In this document: positions 1 through 11,692 of the stretch, in pieces
Layout: each line of letters opens with the position of its first letter
Numbering within the stretch: position 1 is the first letter of the stretch
Assembly (NCBI GenBank): GCA_030407085.1
Contig: CM059582.1
Coordinates: forward strand, 28,223,001-28,287,000
Length of the DNA stretch: 64,000 bases
Reading direction: 5' to 3'
Origin: Trichopria drosophilae
Lineage: Eukaryota; Arthropoda; Insecta; Hymenoptera; Diapriidae
Notes under the pieces: model-generated
What the model was told of the DNA's origin: nothing
Databases searched by the model: none
What the model saw: only the letters and a program-made list of their open reading frames with translations
Position numbers and translations under genes: made by a program

Positions 1-888
1 CATTTACACGGGGGTTGGGAAAACTACGGAAAACCCAGACAGATACAGTAGACGAACTACTTTATCATCAGAGGATACCCTCTGACGGTAAAGCAGCTGT
101 CTCCCGCTCATCGATCGGCCTGCTATCTTTGACGAATCGGGCGCAACGCTCGTTTTTTTTTCAACCTTTCTTTCTTCAGCAATATCATTAACAATAGAAA
201 CTAAATTCTTGGAAACGTTATAAAATATTTTTCGCAATATCAATAATATGTGATATCCCGTGGAATAACTACCTTAACAACATTTGACCGGGCGGCAATG
301 GAGAGGTCGCGAGTTCGAACCCCGAGGTATCGATCTTTTTTTTTAAATTCGAAACATAGTAAAAATGTACATCGCTTTCACCAATGTGATAATTAAAATG
401 TTTTCCCAACAAAAAAAAACGGAAATTGCTCTGAATTGAACAAACGAGTTTCTTCAAACAAAGAACAGGTACAGAATTCAAAATAAAATAATGTTATAAT
501 GCATTCATATATAGATATTAGGGTTTTGGATGCAGTCGATGCATGGAATGCAGTCGAGATCGATAGAAAAACGACCAAACATTTGTTGTCTTTTGGTAAA
601 TCACGATTAGAGTACATTTAGAGGTCGCGCAAAGCGCTTAAAGTTTTGCATTTGATTGACATGGTAAAAAATTTATCAGTTTTTATCTCTGGAAACACAA
701 GTGGAAAAAATTCAATATGATGTTCACATGAAAGGTGACCAATTTCTCTGTAACCTTAATTTTTTTGGATGTATTCTACATTATTGTTTTCACGAAATTG
801 GGCACTTCGTATACCGTAGTAGTTCATAAGTAATAATCTACATGAAATACAAATATCAAAGTGCAAAAGTCCAATATGGCAAACAGGA
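1..888. other. Noncoding AT-rich start of window with tRNA-like fragment
   Basis: No supported gene. At about 285-345 ggtcgcgagttcgaacccc carries a B-box/T-arm-like sequence (GTTCGAACC) and is followed after a short spacer by a run of T. It has no recognisable acceptor stem, so it is a tRNA pseudogene or tRNA-derived SINE fragment. Confidence 0.5.
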
Positions 889-1015
889 ATCCAAAATAAT
901 TCAAATCTCATCTCTCATCTTTCTCAAGTAGCACCTTCTCCCCGTAGGGTGCAAAACATTATTATTCTCTTCCTAGGGAGCAAAATAGCTATTTTGTGCT
1001 CACGGTGCGAAAAAA
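889..1015. repeat. Dispersed repeat, copy related to 39985-40075
   Basis: Contains gtagggtgcaaaaca and cctagggagcaaaatag. Similar blocks recur at about 39985-40075 (gctccctagggag, gtagggtgcaatataaca). The open frame over 949-1206 has CxxC pairs but starts inside this repeat and has no recognisable domain, so it is not called a gene. Confidence 0.45.
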
Positions 1016-1205
1016 TAGTAGAACCTGATAGTTCTCAACAACTTCTCTGTATAAGTTCCTATGGTGACATGTGCAGCATTTGTTTGGAGAAAACTTTTTC
1101 ACTATCTGCAGAAAAATATCCGAAATTCACAGTTTCATTAAAGTTGACTGACAAAGTAAGAAGGAAAGTATTATTCTCTACAGTATCAAAATGTGTAATA
1201 GAATA

Positions 1206-2094
1206 GAGGAATGCTCGGTCTAACGAAAACCAATCCAAGCAAGGAAATGCATTTTTCAAGTGGTTGGATTAAAAGTCAAGTGAGGAATAAGTGAATCACA
1301 TTACAAGTTTCTTAAAGCGGGCCTTCTTAACTTCGTAAGTACTAGGCACTTGTAACAAAATTAAATTTTTCAGCCAATTAATTCACAAGAATATCCGACT
1401 CCGCCTCGAAATCCCGCCGGACTACGGGAACTTGGCGAATTATAAACTTGGTGAATTTGGCGACGCGAGAAAAGTCGGGACTTTTAGCCACTCGAGATTT
1501 TAATCCACGTAGCCGGGCTGTCCTCCCTTTTGTTTCTTTTCAGCACCCCTTTATATCACAGTGGTTTATTCTGTTGTAATAATATTTCATTTTTTAACAC
1601 TCGTTTTTTGGGAACGTTTTTAAGGATGTAATATTTTTATAAAAGTCATTGTTCCTAAATTATTGAGACGTACGTGGGGGATTATTGTAGTGCACCTTTG
1701 TATCTCAGTCATTTGTATGCAGAAAAATGAAGAAACGTAGCTTTATACTTCAGTTGCTTTAATTTTCCAGTTTTCGTGGAATTACTTTTTTATTATATTT
1801 TAGATGTCAACGTGTAATTGCATTTTCATTCCACGTTTCATGTAACTACGCTAAGTAATTAAAATATTTTATTTTTTCATTTGGAAAATTATATTGCCTG
1901 GTTTATACTAAGCTGTGTGACATGGAAGTTATAAAAACTTCAATGAATCCAAATATCAGTGCGCTGTTTAAATTTTAAGATGTCGACATTCTTAAAGAAA
2001 TCGTCGAGAGATGACAAAATAAATTCTTTTTTCATTTTTAATGAAAATAATTCCAAATGGCATGACAACGGTAACGATATAAATTTTTTAACAT
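1206..2094. other. Noncoding stretch with a small GC-richer patch
   Basis: At 1380-1540 the sequence is richer in CG (gaaatcccgccggactac, gccgggctgtcctccc) but has no ORF. The remainder is AT-rich with no feature seen. Confidence 0.6.
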
Positions 2095-2099
2095 TTTTT

Positions 2100-2225
2100 A
2101 TTTAAAAAAAATGAGGACGCCGGGAATCGAACCCTGTCGAATATTCTTATTATGACAACTATATGTTCATTTCGATTTTACGAATTATTAAAATCATTAG
2201 GATTAGCCAGTTCGAATGTACAAAC
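2100..2225 (-). repeat. tRNA-like fragment with B box and T-run
   Basis: On the minus strand, gacagggttcgattcccgg is a near-consensus B box/T arm, followed by cgtcctcattttttttaaa, a Pol III-type T-run. An A-box-like tggctaatcc lies about 70 bases upstream. No complete cloverleaf can be drawn. It shares its 3' end with the fragment at 45.6 kb, which suggests a dispersed tRNA-derived family. Confidence 0.5.
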
Positions 2226-2639
2226 CATCATACATCTACCAACAAGATCTCGCCGTAAAATAAAAATTGTTCTGGTAAACACCAATATCCCAAAGTGGAT
2301 TAAATCCCATGAAAGGAGTAAACAATAAAATTTACTGCAACTTATCTTACTGTTTTATCACGACGAAAATATAACCCACAGTAAACAATAATTATAAAAG
2401 ACTATCAAATGAATTTCATCAAATAAGTGAAAAAAACACTTAAATGTTCGAAACGGATGTCGGAATTAACGTCAGGCATAAATCATAGGAATAAAATAGT
2501 AAGGATGAAAAAGATACAAACGGTACGAAAAGAAAAATGAAATAAAAGTGTCGAAGATCCTTTTACCGTATAAATCCCATAATTTCAAACAGACTTCTTT
2601 CTCCAAGTTTCATATAAAATCGAATCGTATATATATTTT

Positions 2640-3330
2640 CCCCGGTGCAATAGTCGGATTATGGAATAATTGCTCGTGCGCGCTTAAAGTCTGAGGATGA
2701 ACTTAAAAAGCTCCAGGCCAGGGTTATCCGTTGCGGAAGTCTCGGATTTTTCCACCGAGTTAGAAAATACACCCATCAGGGAAAGTCAGGATCATTTGAA
2801 TCCGAACGTGTTTCACGATCCTTAATTTTACTGAGCTTAACCCCTTTTGGGCTTTTTATTCGTTCCGATGCGTTTCCGCAGAGAAAAATGCAAATGGAGA
2901 GGACCCGCGAGCGCAAAAAAAAAATGACGGAAAACCTTTTCCGAGCCTTTAATACTCGGCTTATCGCATGATCTATGATCTCGTAAATCGGGAAAAGCGC
3001 TGAAAGGTTTTTTACGCGGCTGCCGTACGTCTCGCGAAACGTTACGCTGTTTCGCGATGAAAATCCGTTCTCGTACGAAACAATAAGTACCGTAATGAGG
3101 TATTTTGACTAATTTTCGTGAAGAATTATTGAACTCGGATTTTGAAAGCACTGCGGGAAAAAGGCTTCAACATAAAATCAACATTTTCTTTCGATACTCA
3201 GCGGAAAATTGCTTGCAAATACTTTCGAAGCACGCTTTTGGAATGTTTACTTTATACTACACGTACCCGCGTCATTGCATAAAACTTTTAATACCCGTTA
3301 TCGCTTTATGATCTTTATGCTTTATTTTCG
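2640..3330. other. GC-richer island without a defensible gene
   Basis: This region is distinctly richer in CpG than its surroundings. ORFs open on both strands overlap (2837-3151 minus, 3105-3311 plus) but show no domain or splice-supported continuation. It could be a regulatory or otherwise constrained noncoding block. Confidence 0.45.
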
Positions 3331-3575
3331 TAATGTTTATTCTGTGCGCCATTTTTGCGGCCTATTCTTTATTTGACTATTGTCGATAAATTTTTATTTT
3401 TTGTACTTTGAGTATAGAAATGTTCATGGATAGACATTTATTACCTAGGTCTGAAAAATGCTCGTAACCGTTTAAGGTATTTTATTTAAATAACGAAATG
3501 AAATATATTTTTGAAATTCGAGAAATCATAACTGAGAGAAAGAAGGTAATATTTTTATTATGCATTCTTATTTGG

Positions 3576-3591
3576 GTCACTAGATGGCGCT
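3576..3591 (+). promoter_or_regulatory. CTCF-like motif
   Basis: gtcactagatggcgct differs from the general CTCF core pattern (CCACTAGATGGCGCT class) only at its 5' edge. Binding is inference from the motif. Confidence 0.4.
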
Positions 3592-3650
3592 CAAATTCAA
3601 TAGCGAAGTGATGTGAGATTTCGTTAACTCATTCCATTAGGCATCAATTA

Positions 3651-3915
3651 CTGTAGAGTCCCGGTATATTTGCGTCTCGCTGTATTTACGACCCAGCATA
3701 TTTGCCGAGTTCCGTCTCGTTATATTTGCCGATCTCTTTTTCCCCTGCTTTGCGCGCTGGGGCCTCAAGAAGGGCCTGCAGTGACGTCACGAACGTAACG
3801 CGACTACGCGACTGAGGAGAGTGGGAGAAGTAACGGTCCCTTTCTTTTGACAAATATAAGGAGACGGGAGGGAAAGGCGAGGAATCGAGCGGGCAAATAT
3901 ACCAGGACTCTACTG
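3651..3915. mobile_element. MITE, 265 bases, TA target duplication
   Basis: The ends ctgtagagtcccggta... and ...taccaggactctactg form 23-base terminal inverted repeats with two mismatches, flanked on both sides by TA (3649-3650, 3916-3917). This is the signature of a Tc1/mariner/pogo-type non-autonomous element. The interior is GC-rich, repeats tatatttgccg-like blocks and contains a TGACGTCA palindrome (3782-3789). No ORF. Confidence 0.88.
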
Positions 3916-3917
3916 TA

Positions 3918-4859
3918 CATCCATACTTATTTTTAGTATTGTGCGACTAATTTTTGGGGTATGGTGACATCTACCGATAATTGAAGAAACTCAACAGTTT
4001 TTTATATTTGATACAAATCCCTTTTTTAAAAATGGAATTTTTAATTCGTCTAAAAAAATGTTAAACATGGGATTTACGTACAAAATAATTGAGTATTTTC
4101 CATCTTGCAGCAGATTAAATCCAAAGACTAATATACCATTTAATATAAGGGAAACACAAATTTTAGCTACGGATTTTTAGGAAACTTATTCGATGCATTT
4201 GTTCTCTTATAGTTTTCGTTTGTATATTCCCACACTTTTTGCTCGTACTGCATATTATCGTCTATTTTCTTTCCTCGCATTTTTCATTCTTTTCCATTCT
4301 TTCGCTTCTTTTTGTATCTTTTACGATTCCTGCTCGGTGTACTGTTAATTCATTGAATTACTTGTAGCGCGAAAAGGGTAATTCGAAGAAGGTAATTTAC
4401 GTTTTAACGTTTAGTTTATGCCAATTTATTATACCATTATTACTTTATTCATAGTACTCGTTCACATCTCTATGTGACTTCCTTTATTCTATTTCTCTTT
4501 CAAAAGAAATTACGTCATGGTACGGTTAAGGAGTTGTTTGCGAATTTCTTAAATCTTTAATTTCCAGTGAACAAATAAAAATTTGTAATATTATTATTAA
4601 TTTAGATTGTCTGACTTTGTTTTTTAATAATCCTAGTTATAATAACTTTTAATGAAGCCCAAAATCCAAATTTGTTTTTTATAGAAATAATTCACGATAA
4701 GAAACGTTTATGATTTTGAGTTAAACGGTAGTGTTTTTGGTTAATAAATACAGAATTTTATTAGGGTTGTTTAATAAAAATGTATAATAATTTCCAAAAT
4801 GCATTCGGAAATTCTTTCGCAATTGGTCTGCAACTTCTTTCTCGTTGTTTTATTTGGGG
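3918..4859. other. AT-rich noncoding stretch
   Basis: No ORF, repeat or RNA gene that I can support. Confidence 0.6.
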
Positions 4860-5800
4860 TCGGAAATTGCGAATCTTTAGTTAAATTTTAAAAATTTAAA
4901 ATAATCTAATATTCCAGACGAGTTTGTCAAAAAATCCATCTAAAACTCATTACACAAGCATATTTTTCGCCGATATTATGAGTTTGAGGTTAGAAATTAC
5001 AAATTTAAAACGTCTGTTTTCAAAATGACGGGCAAAATTATTAAATTATTTGTATCATCTACAACACTTATAGCGGCGTTTTTCTAGTCGCTAATTACAA
5101 GTCTGAGGTTAGAAATCACAAATTCAAAATAGCGGTTCCAAAATGGCTGATGAATTTTGTAAAAATGTAAGCAATTAAAAATTCTTACTCCGGCGTTTTT
5201 GACGTCGTTCATTTCGAATCTTAGATTACAAAAAATCAAAACATCCGATCCATATGAAGTATACAATTTTTTTAAAATATTTGAATTATCTTAAAAACCT
5301 CTGTAACTTCATGAATTATAATAAATATATGGAGTTTTTGCATTTAGAACTTTCAGCATTACCCAAGAAAAAAAGAGGACGTTTTGCTCTCATCGGCTGT
5401 TTTTTTGGAGTTCCCTCTTACATTACCGGGTAGTTTTGCCAAAGAATTTAGGAAATCTAACCTCAAATTCATTTCAAATTCATTAAAAAATTTATCAAAT
5501 TCAGCAACGTTCAAATATGCCAACGAAAAAAATTTTTAAATAAATTTGATATATTTTTTCAAAACTCATCGACCATTTTGGATATGTCATTGACAATTTT
5601 GATCTCTATAGTCCGATTCATAATCAGCGACTCCAAAAACCCCCAAGTAAAGATTTTTAAGAGAATTTAATAATTCTGCACAAAACTCATCCGCCATCTT
5701 AAATCCGTCATTTTCAAATGTTGAAATCTAACTTTTGACCCGTAATGAATGACCAAAAATATAATTCTAAAAACAGTGGTTTATCCAAAAAGACCCCTAT
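4860..5800. repeat. Diverged repeat block with direct and inverted copies
   Basis: Units of the type gtttgaggttagaaatta / gtctgaggttagaaatcac with a following 'caaaatggc' segment recur at about 4980, 5100 and 5215. From 5430 to 5760 related segments appear in reverse orientation (for example caaaactcatc...ccattttgg and ccgccatctt). It looks like an old fold-back or tandem element. Confidence 0.5.
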
Positions 5801-6796
5801 TTAACTTAAAGTAAAAAACTATATTTTCTTTGTTAGGAAATAGATTTTAATCAAGTAAATTAAAATTAGAAGGGGTCAAAAATTGTATACTTTCGGCCCT
5901 GCTCTCTTAGTACATAATATTACATGTTTCCACTGTTTAAAATGATATGAAATATTTTATGAATACCTTTTATATTTATGAAAATACTAAATATGGAAAT
6001 GTATTCAAAATGATGCATTAAAAAACTAGAAATCAAAGTTGTAGGAATATCAGAAATAATAACGTATTTTTTTAAAAATATCGAAAGCTAAAAAATAGCA
6101 ACGCTCCATTTCCTCTAACACAAAGAAGACATTTAACCGTCGCAACCGTGACATGATAACATTTTTCATTTCGTCAATGCCTCGCTGTTTCGTCACGAAA
6201 TCAAATCTCGTCTCCTCTCAGGTACGCACTTTTGTTTTCAGCGCATCCTAGAATATAAATAGGAATTCTGAAGCTGATATAAAATGGTCCTATACATTGT
6301 ATTTTTTCATTCTCCGCTTCCGTTCTCTTGGTATTCTCAAACTTGACTGGATTTCATTTCCTGAAGTATCGTTCGCCGAGAAAAAGAAGAGTGGCGATGC
6401 TCCGGGTCTCGTTTCTTCAAGTAGTCGACCAACGAATTCAGGGTTCTGTGGTGGAAAACCACCCTTGGCAAAAAGGGGAAGGAAAATGGAAGAAATGATC
6501 GGGAAACTTGGAAGAGCAAAAAAGGAGCTCCGAGGATGCGAAATTCGGAGAGGCGAGATACATGAGAGCGATGATCATCTTCTGAAAACAGGAGATGTAA
6601 AATGTATAGGGACTTATTGGATTTCGTTGGTAATATGTGAAAAGAGATAAAAAATAAAAAGCAGCCAGAAATGATGCCTCTTATAAACGCAGGAGATCAA
6701 AATACCTTATTTTCTTCTTTCCTGTATGTTTTATTCATTTCCTTAGTATCTTTTACATTTTTTCGTTGCATTTAATCATAAATAATTTTTAGAATT
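5801..6796. other. Noncoding stretch with a chance-like ORF
   Basis: The 117-codon frame at 6297-6650 is open but contains no recognisable domain. A second frame is open on the other strand. I see nothing else. Confidence 0.5.
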
Positions 6797-7123
6797 ACAC
6801 TGAGAAAAAAATCCATCGTTAAATTAAGTATATCGCATAGATTGAAAAATATAGTTAAAACTACTTTTGACTCCTTTACATATTTTTGATGACAATTTCT
6901 TATACAATTTCTCTCAGTGAAGGTAGTAATTTTTTAAAATAACTATTTCAAAATAGTTGAGTCTATTTGTCTATTATGATAAGTAGCATTTTGATTCCTG
7001 AGACAATAGTTAAACTTTACTATTTCAGAATAGTTATTGTAACTATTAACATGCCTTGTCCTCATTTCACACTATGATTCATAGTAAAAAAATTGTCATT
7101 TCCACTACTTTTTTTCTGAGTGT
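6797..7123. mobile_element. MITE-like element, 327 bases
   Basis: Ends acactgagaaaaaaat and ctttttttctgagtgt are near-perfect inverted repeats. The interior is AT-rich with short palindromes such as atttcaaaatagttga. No clear target duplication was identified. Confidence 0.6.
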
Positions 7124-7312
7124 CCCTACAATTGTTTGGTATTCATTTTTTTCATTCGTGTTTTTCTTTCATTATTTTATTCGTTTCATTTTTTATATCA
7201 CCCATTCCAATCATCCCTTCTTAAAATAATTATTAATTAAACGGTCCCACCAAAAATTTTTAGTTTTCAATGCTGGACTCCGGGTAACACTAACCCAACA
7301 TTTTTTTAGCTG

Positions 7313-7600
7313 CTACTCACTAAACTTGAATTAATCAAAAACGACTTATCTACAACAAAAAGTGGGTTACCATCAATTAGTAAGTTGTTTACTGACAAAT
7401 AGTACGAAAATACAAATTCATTAGTAAAATTCTACTAATCTACAAGTAGAGATTGACTTTTTTAATTTAGTAGTTTATAGAATTAGTAATAAATTAGTAG
7501 GTTTTAACTTTTTATTAGCAAAAATGACTAATTCATTTGGTGTCTAACTTTTCATTTTCTTATTGGTAGTTTTCAACTAATTCAGATTTAGAGAGTATAA
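7313..7600. mobile_element. Palindromic MITE family, copy 1
   Basis: The element reads almost the same on both strands: the left half (taaacttgaattaatca...) pairs with the right half (...ttcaactaattcagattta). The centre is dense in ctactaat/attagtag. Related copies lie at 11260-11452 and 35404-35668. Confidence 0.7.
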
Positions 7601-8156
7601 TATTAATTATCCTGTATCTGTTTACTAATTTCTTCTAATTCTGTTACGAATTACAACAGTTATAGTAATTTATAAAAAAAGTTACTAATATACAAATAAT
7701 ATGTTATTAGAATATTAAACAGTAACAGGTATTGAATAAATCTGAAAAAGTTCGTATTAATAGACGCATTTGAAGTACGTGCGATAATTACAATACCAAA
7801 GTTAAGTACTTTATAAGTTACATAATTACAGTCAACATTTCATGCGCTATTTCAAACTACTCTAACTCACTGCAATAAAGTTCATGAACTGTTCGTTAGC
7901 AGTAAAAACTTCTTAACGCCTCACTCAAATAGCGATTACTAAATTTTATCGTTAAACTAACACCTGGTTGCTATTTAAACCATAGTTTCCAAACAGTCCT
8001 TTAATATTTTAACAGTTTAATGTATTTAAAAAATTGTTGCATAAAATTAATTCATAAAATTAATTCTACGGGCAGTAAAATTAAATGATTCTAAAATCAT
8101 ATCTTTGTTATTATCTTTCATCTTCCTAATCACAACAATTGTAAAAGAAACAATAT
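7601..8156. other. AT-rich noncoding stretch
   Basis: Nothing identifiable. Confidence 0.6.
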
Positions 8157-8615
8157 TTATAACAGTTTCAGGCCTTCTAAATCACTTTTTGCTGCTTTCT
8201 TAAGAACTGGTCGATACTTACGAAATAAACTAACCCTTCTAATAGGCAATAACTTCTACTGCTTCTATAATATATATTTAATAAATAATAATAATATTTT
8301 ATGCATAACATTTGCTGACTTAAGAATAAAATTTTCGTTTTTAATTCTAATTTTTTCATGAAAGACCGTACTACAAGGTTTTCATTGAAAGTCCCTTACC
8401 TCCATCGATATATCAACGGCTTTCAAGTAAGCAGCATTATTCAAAATATCAGATATAAGACTTTCTTTCAACTTCACTCGCAGATCCTTTTCAAGTTGAT
8501 CATCTCCAAAGCCTCAATTTGTACTTGAAATGCAGGTATTTCGCTTGGAAAATTTTGATATTTTTTAATATAAGAGCAGTCGGAACGGTTCATTTTGTTA
8601 ATATAATGAGGCACC
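8157..8615 (-). pseudogene. Possible decayed gene fragment, unrecognised protein
   Basis: On the minus strand a good acceptor (T-rich tract, ATAAG|G at 8616) opens a frame reading VPHYINKMNRSDCSYIKK, then FPSEIPAFQVQIEALE. This frame stops soon after, but the neighbouring frame, open from the same place, continues with GDDQLEKDLRVKLKES and LISDILNNAAYLKAVDISME up to a consensus donor (GAG|GTAAGG at 8399). A further acceptor at 8217 would join in phase 0 to YRPVLKKAAKSDLEGLKLL and a stop at 8157-8159. The residue composition looks protein-like in both frames, which suggests a gene broken by a one- or two-base indel near 8515. I do not recognise the protein. Chance is possible. Confidence 0.35.
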
Positions 8616-9730
8616 CTTATAAAAAATGTAAATAAATAAAGTGAAAAATTGATTAATATGAATATTTATTTATCTCTATTAAATAATAAGAATAGAGTCA
8701 TTAAAATATCCGATTTTCTGTAGTTTTGCAGGCATTGATAAACGAATAGATATTAATTTGTACAGAGAATTTAAATAAAAATTGCGGCAAAATTAAATTT
8801 AAAAAATCAATAAAATAAATAACTGAGAGTAACATAAGGAAAACGCAGAAATTTTCTTACAATTTCCCTTTTGTCAAGTTCAACTCTAAAGTCTCATTTG
8901 ACAAACAAATGTTAAGAAAAGGCTGTCGGTAAAATTATAAGTAGCCAAAAAAAAAGAAAAGAAATATTTTAGCATAAAGCTTATTTTTATTTTTGCACTC
9001 GACGAAGCATACTAAGATATTTTAACAAGTTCGCGAATCATGTTTACATGCCACGATAAATTTGACGTCTATGTGGGTACTCGCACGAGTAACACAGTTT
9101 CGCAGTTCTTGCCATTGCACCAGCTGTTTCCTTGTTTCGGTTGGGAAAACTGCATTTGGAAGAAAGTTTCGTAAGGAAATTTGACGCATGAGTGATATTT
9201 ACAGCATAATGAGGAAATAACGAAGAAAGTGTATATTTTTTCCTAACATAAAATGAACGGCACAAAAAATAAACTTCAAAAACGTGTAAAGCCAAAAGGA
9301 AAATAAAATAATTCAGGTGGAAAAACCTGATAAAAAAGCCGAAATATGCAATGAAAATAATGAAGGTGGACTTGATTCATTTGATAAAATAAATAAGAAA
9401 ATAAAATAAGTTTAGGATACAGATAACAAAGATATACATGCACCTGTTGAAAACGATGTGGATCTTGGAAAATGATTGGAAAATTTGAAAAAAATCCTTT
9501 TCTCAAATCATCAAAAGAAAGTCTTTTAAAAAATTCGTTTTCTTTAAAAAAATGTCATACTAGTATCTACCGAAAGTTCTTCCAAGTTCCCCGTCATTTT
9601 TCTGAATTTTTCACATATTTTCGTGTTCTTCATATTTTTTATACAATTAACATCTAAATTCAGCATTTTTAACATTTTTCATCAAAAATGTTTTTTCAAA
9701 AAAGCCACCTGTTCGGGAATCGAAATGATT
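8616..9730. other. Noncoding stretch
   Basis: AT-rich. A GC-richer patch at 9040-9200 has overlapping short frames on the minus strand but no recognisable product. Nothing else found. Confidence 0.5.
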
Positions 9731-9745
9731 CCAACAGATGGCGCT
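9731..9745 (+). promoter_or_regulatory. CTCF-like motif
   Basis: ccaacagatggcgct matches the CTCF core pattern (CCANCAGATGGCGCT class). It lies between two half-palindromes (ttcaaaaaagccacctgttc upstream, gcgcttgaaaaat downstream). Confidence 0.4.
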
Positions 9746-9894
9746 TGAAAAATATTTCAACCAGGTTGGTGCAATTACCACCAATTGATTTGCGGAATAA
9801 AAGCCTCGAAATTTAAATTATTATTGTACTACCATATTATTTATTATATCGTTTAAAATAGAAGACGTTTATGAAGGTCGAGGAACTTATTAAA

Positions 9895-10050
9895 ATTGCA
9901 GTAAGTAAATAAATCATAGAAAAATAAATAAAAAATAGCCAATTAATTAAATAAGTAAATAAATTAATAAATAATTGAATAAATAAGTAAATGAACTAAT
10001 AAATAAATACGTAATTAATTAAGTAAATCAATAAATAAATAAATAAAATT
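9895..10050. repeat. Degenerate TAAA/AAAT tetranucleotide tract
   Basis: Dense succession of aagtaaataaat and aataaataaata units over about 150 bases. Confidence 0.85.
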
Positions 10051-11259
10051 ACATTATTTATGCTCAACAATCAGGATCAGTTTTTATGTATACATTTTAT
10101 TGATTATAATACGTTTCAGTGAATGAAATCATAAAACATTTTTAAAAATGTCTAAACATCAAAGCATTTTTTTTATAATCAAAATTTTTTGATAAAAAAT
10201 CGTTTCTTTGCTATTTTTTCACCGAGAATCGATAAAGCACACTTTACAATAGTAGAAAAAGTATATTTCAAACATTTTTATTATTTTTTCATATTTTTTT
10301 GCTGGAGAAACTGAACTTAAGTTGACGAGCCTGATTTTTTCATTTCGGGATGAAATAAGTTAAACTAATATAACTAATGAACAAAAGAAATTAAAAATAG
10401 AAGACGTAAAATAAGAAAATTTATAAATTAGACCATTTTTATGCAACTCATCCTGATTTAATTAAAACCCAAGAAATAACCAAAGGAATCTAATGAATAA
10501 ATGGAAAGATAGAAACAAACAAATATACTAAATCCCAAAAAATAAAAAATGCTTAAAAATATTATAAAAACACATTACAATAAGTCTATATATTTTCCAG
10601 GACACATTTCAGTAGTAAATAGGTATTCATTACAATTTCTGATCGAATTAATAACAGACGTTGGATACGTACAAATACATGACATATGCAAATGTATTCA
10701 CCGTTGTCGAGATGATTTTGCATTTCATTGTATTCGAAAATGTCACATTTGTCTTCGTCCGCCCATTTTGCATATATTACATATTCGTGAAGTTTCTTAC
10801 GGGTGCGTCTTTAAATCGTCACTTTTCAATTTGTAAAAAATTGATTTTTCTAAGATTTAAAAGTTACGACGGTACTTCCGATGTCCCGCTTCAATCCCGT
10901 TTCTCATCTCGAATTTTTATTAAAATTCTGATTTGTGATCACTGCGGTCCTGCAACTTTCCGTTTTATGCAAGTAAATATATAAACTCGAAAACTAGGTT
11001 AAACCTGTTTTCTCATCAATTCAGACTTTTTTCTGTCATTTTGTTTTGTTTTGGTGTGCTTTGAATGTGTTAAAATTAGACTTTCATTATTTTTATTAGA
11101 CTCAAACTATCACTTTTGTTATTCAATGTATTTAATAATTTCAAAAGTGTTAATAATTAATATATTACAGTGTTTTTCTCGACCTACAATGTTAAAAACA
11201 AAATGTTTCATTTTAGGATAGTTCTATCAATTGTTACGACTAGATGATGTTACTTTTTG
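10051..11259. other. Noncoding stretch
   Basis: Two overlapping plus-strand frames at 10549-10984 are open but show no domain and no splice-supported extension. Otherwise AT-rich and featureless. Confidence 0.5.
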
Positions 11260-11452
11260 CCTCTAAATCTCTCTTAGTTACTACTAATCTAAATTGAAAC
11301 GTGGGTTACTTTTTTACTAGAAACTAATGAAAAACTACTAATTTATTAATAAAATTCTACTGATTTAAAAGTAGAAATTGAATATTTTTGTTTAATATTT
11401 TGTAGAATTAGTAATACATTAGTAGTTTTTAAATAGTTCAGATTCAGGGAGT
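11260..11452. mobile_element. Palindromic MITE family, copy 2
   Basis: Left end ctctaaatctctcttagtta and right end tagttcagattcagggag are related inverted ends. The interior carries attagtag/ctactaat blocks as in the copies at 7.3 and 35.4 kb. Confidence 0.6.
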
Positions 11453-11619
11453 TGGATCAATTTTCAATCTTTTCAGAAAATAATGATTTTCAAATAAGAT
11501 TTTATTATGTAGATCGACATCTTAGTTTATCCCATCTCTGATAAGGAATTTGTTATTAGATTCTAAATTCAAAATGGTTGATAATACATTTTAATTTACA
11601 TTCAAATTAAATATTTTTT

Positions 11620-11692
11620 AACACTCCGGGAGTAGAACTGGAGTTTGCGCCCTGCAGTGAAATCTTCGGGAGCAAATTATCGGGCCCCACGC
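11620..11692 (+). repeat. Short dispersed repeat, copy 1
   Basis: Begins aacactccgggagtagaact and contains gcgccctgcagtgaaat. A copy differing at about 10 of 74 bases lies at 56261-56335. It is GC-rich against an AT-rich background. Family unknown. Confidence 0.75.

Noticed and set aside
949..1206. 85-codon frame with two CxxC pairs, zinc-finger-like at first sight
   Set aside because: It starts inside a dispersed repeat, the Cys spacing fits no finger I know, and there is no supporting exon structure.
6297..6650. 117-codon plus-strand frame
   Set aside because: No domain, basic low-information sequence, and another frame is open on the opposite strand.
9022..9189. 56-codon minus-strand frame from an ATG, with a protein-like start
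   Set aside because: Short, overlaps another open frame, unrecognised, and no splice signals tie it to the fragment at 8.2-8.6 kb.
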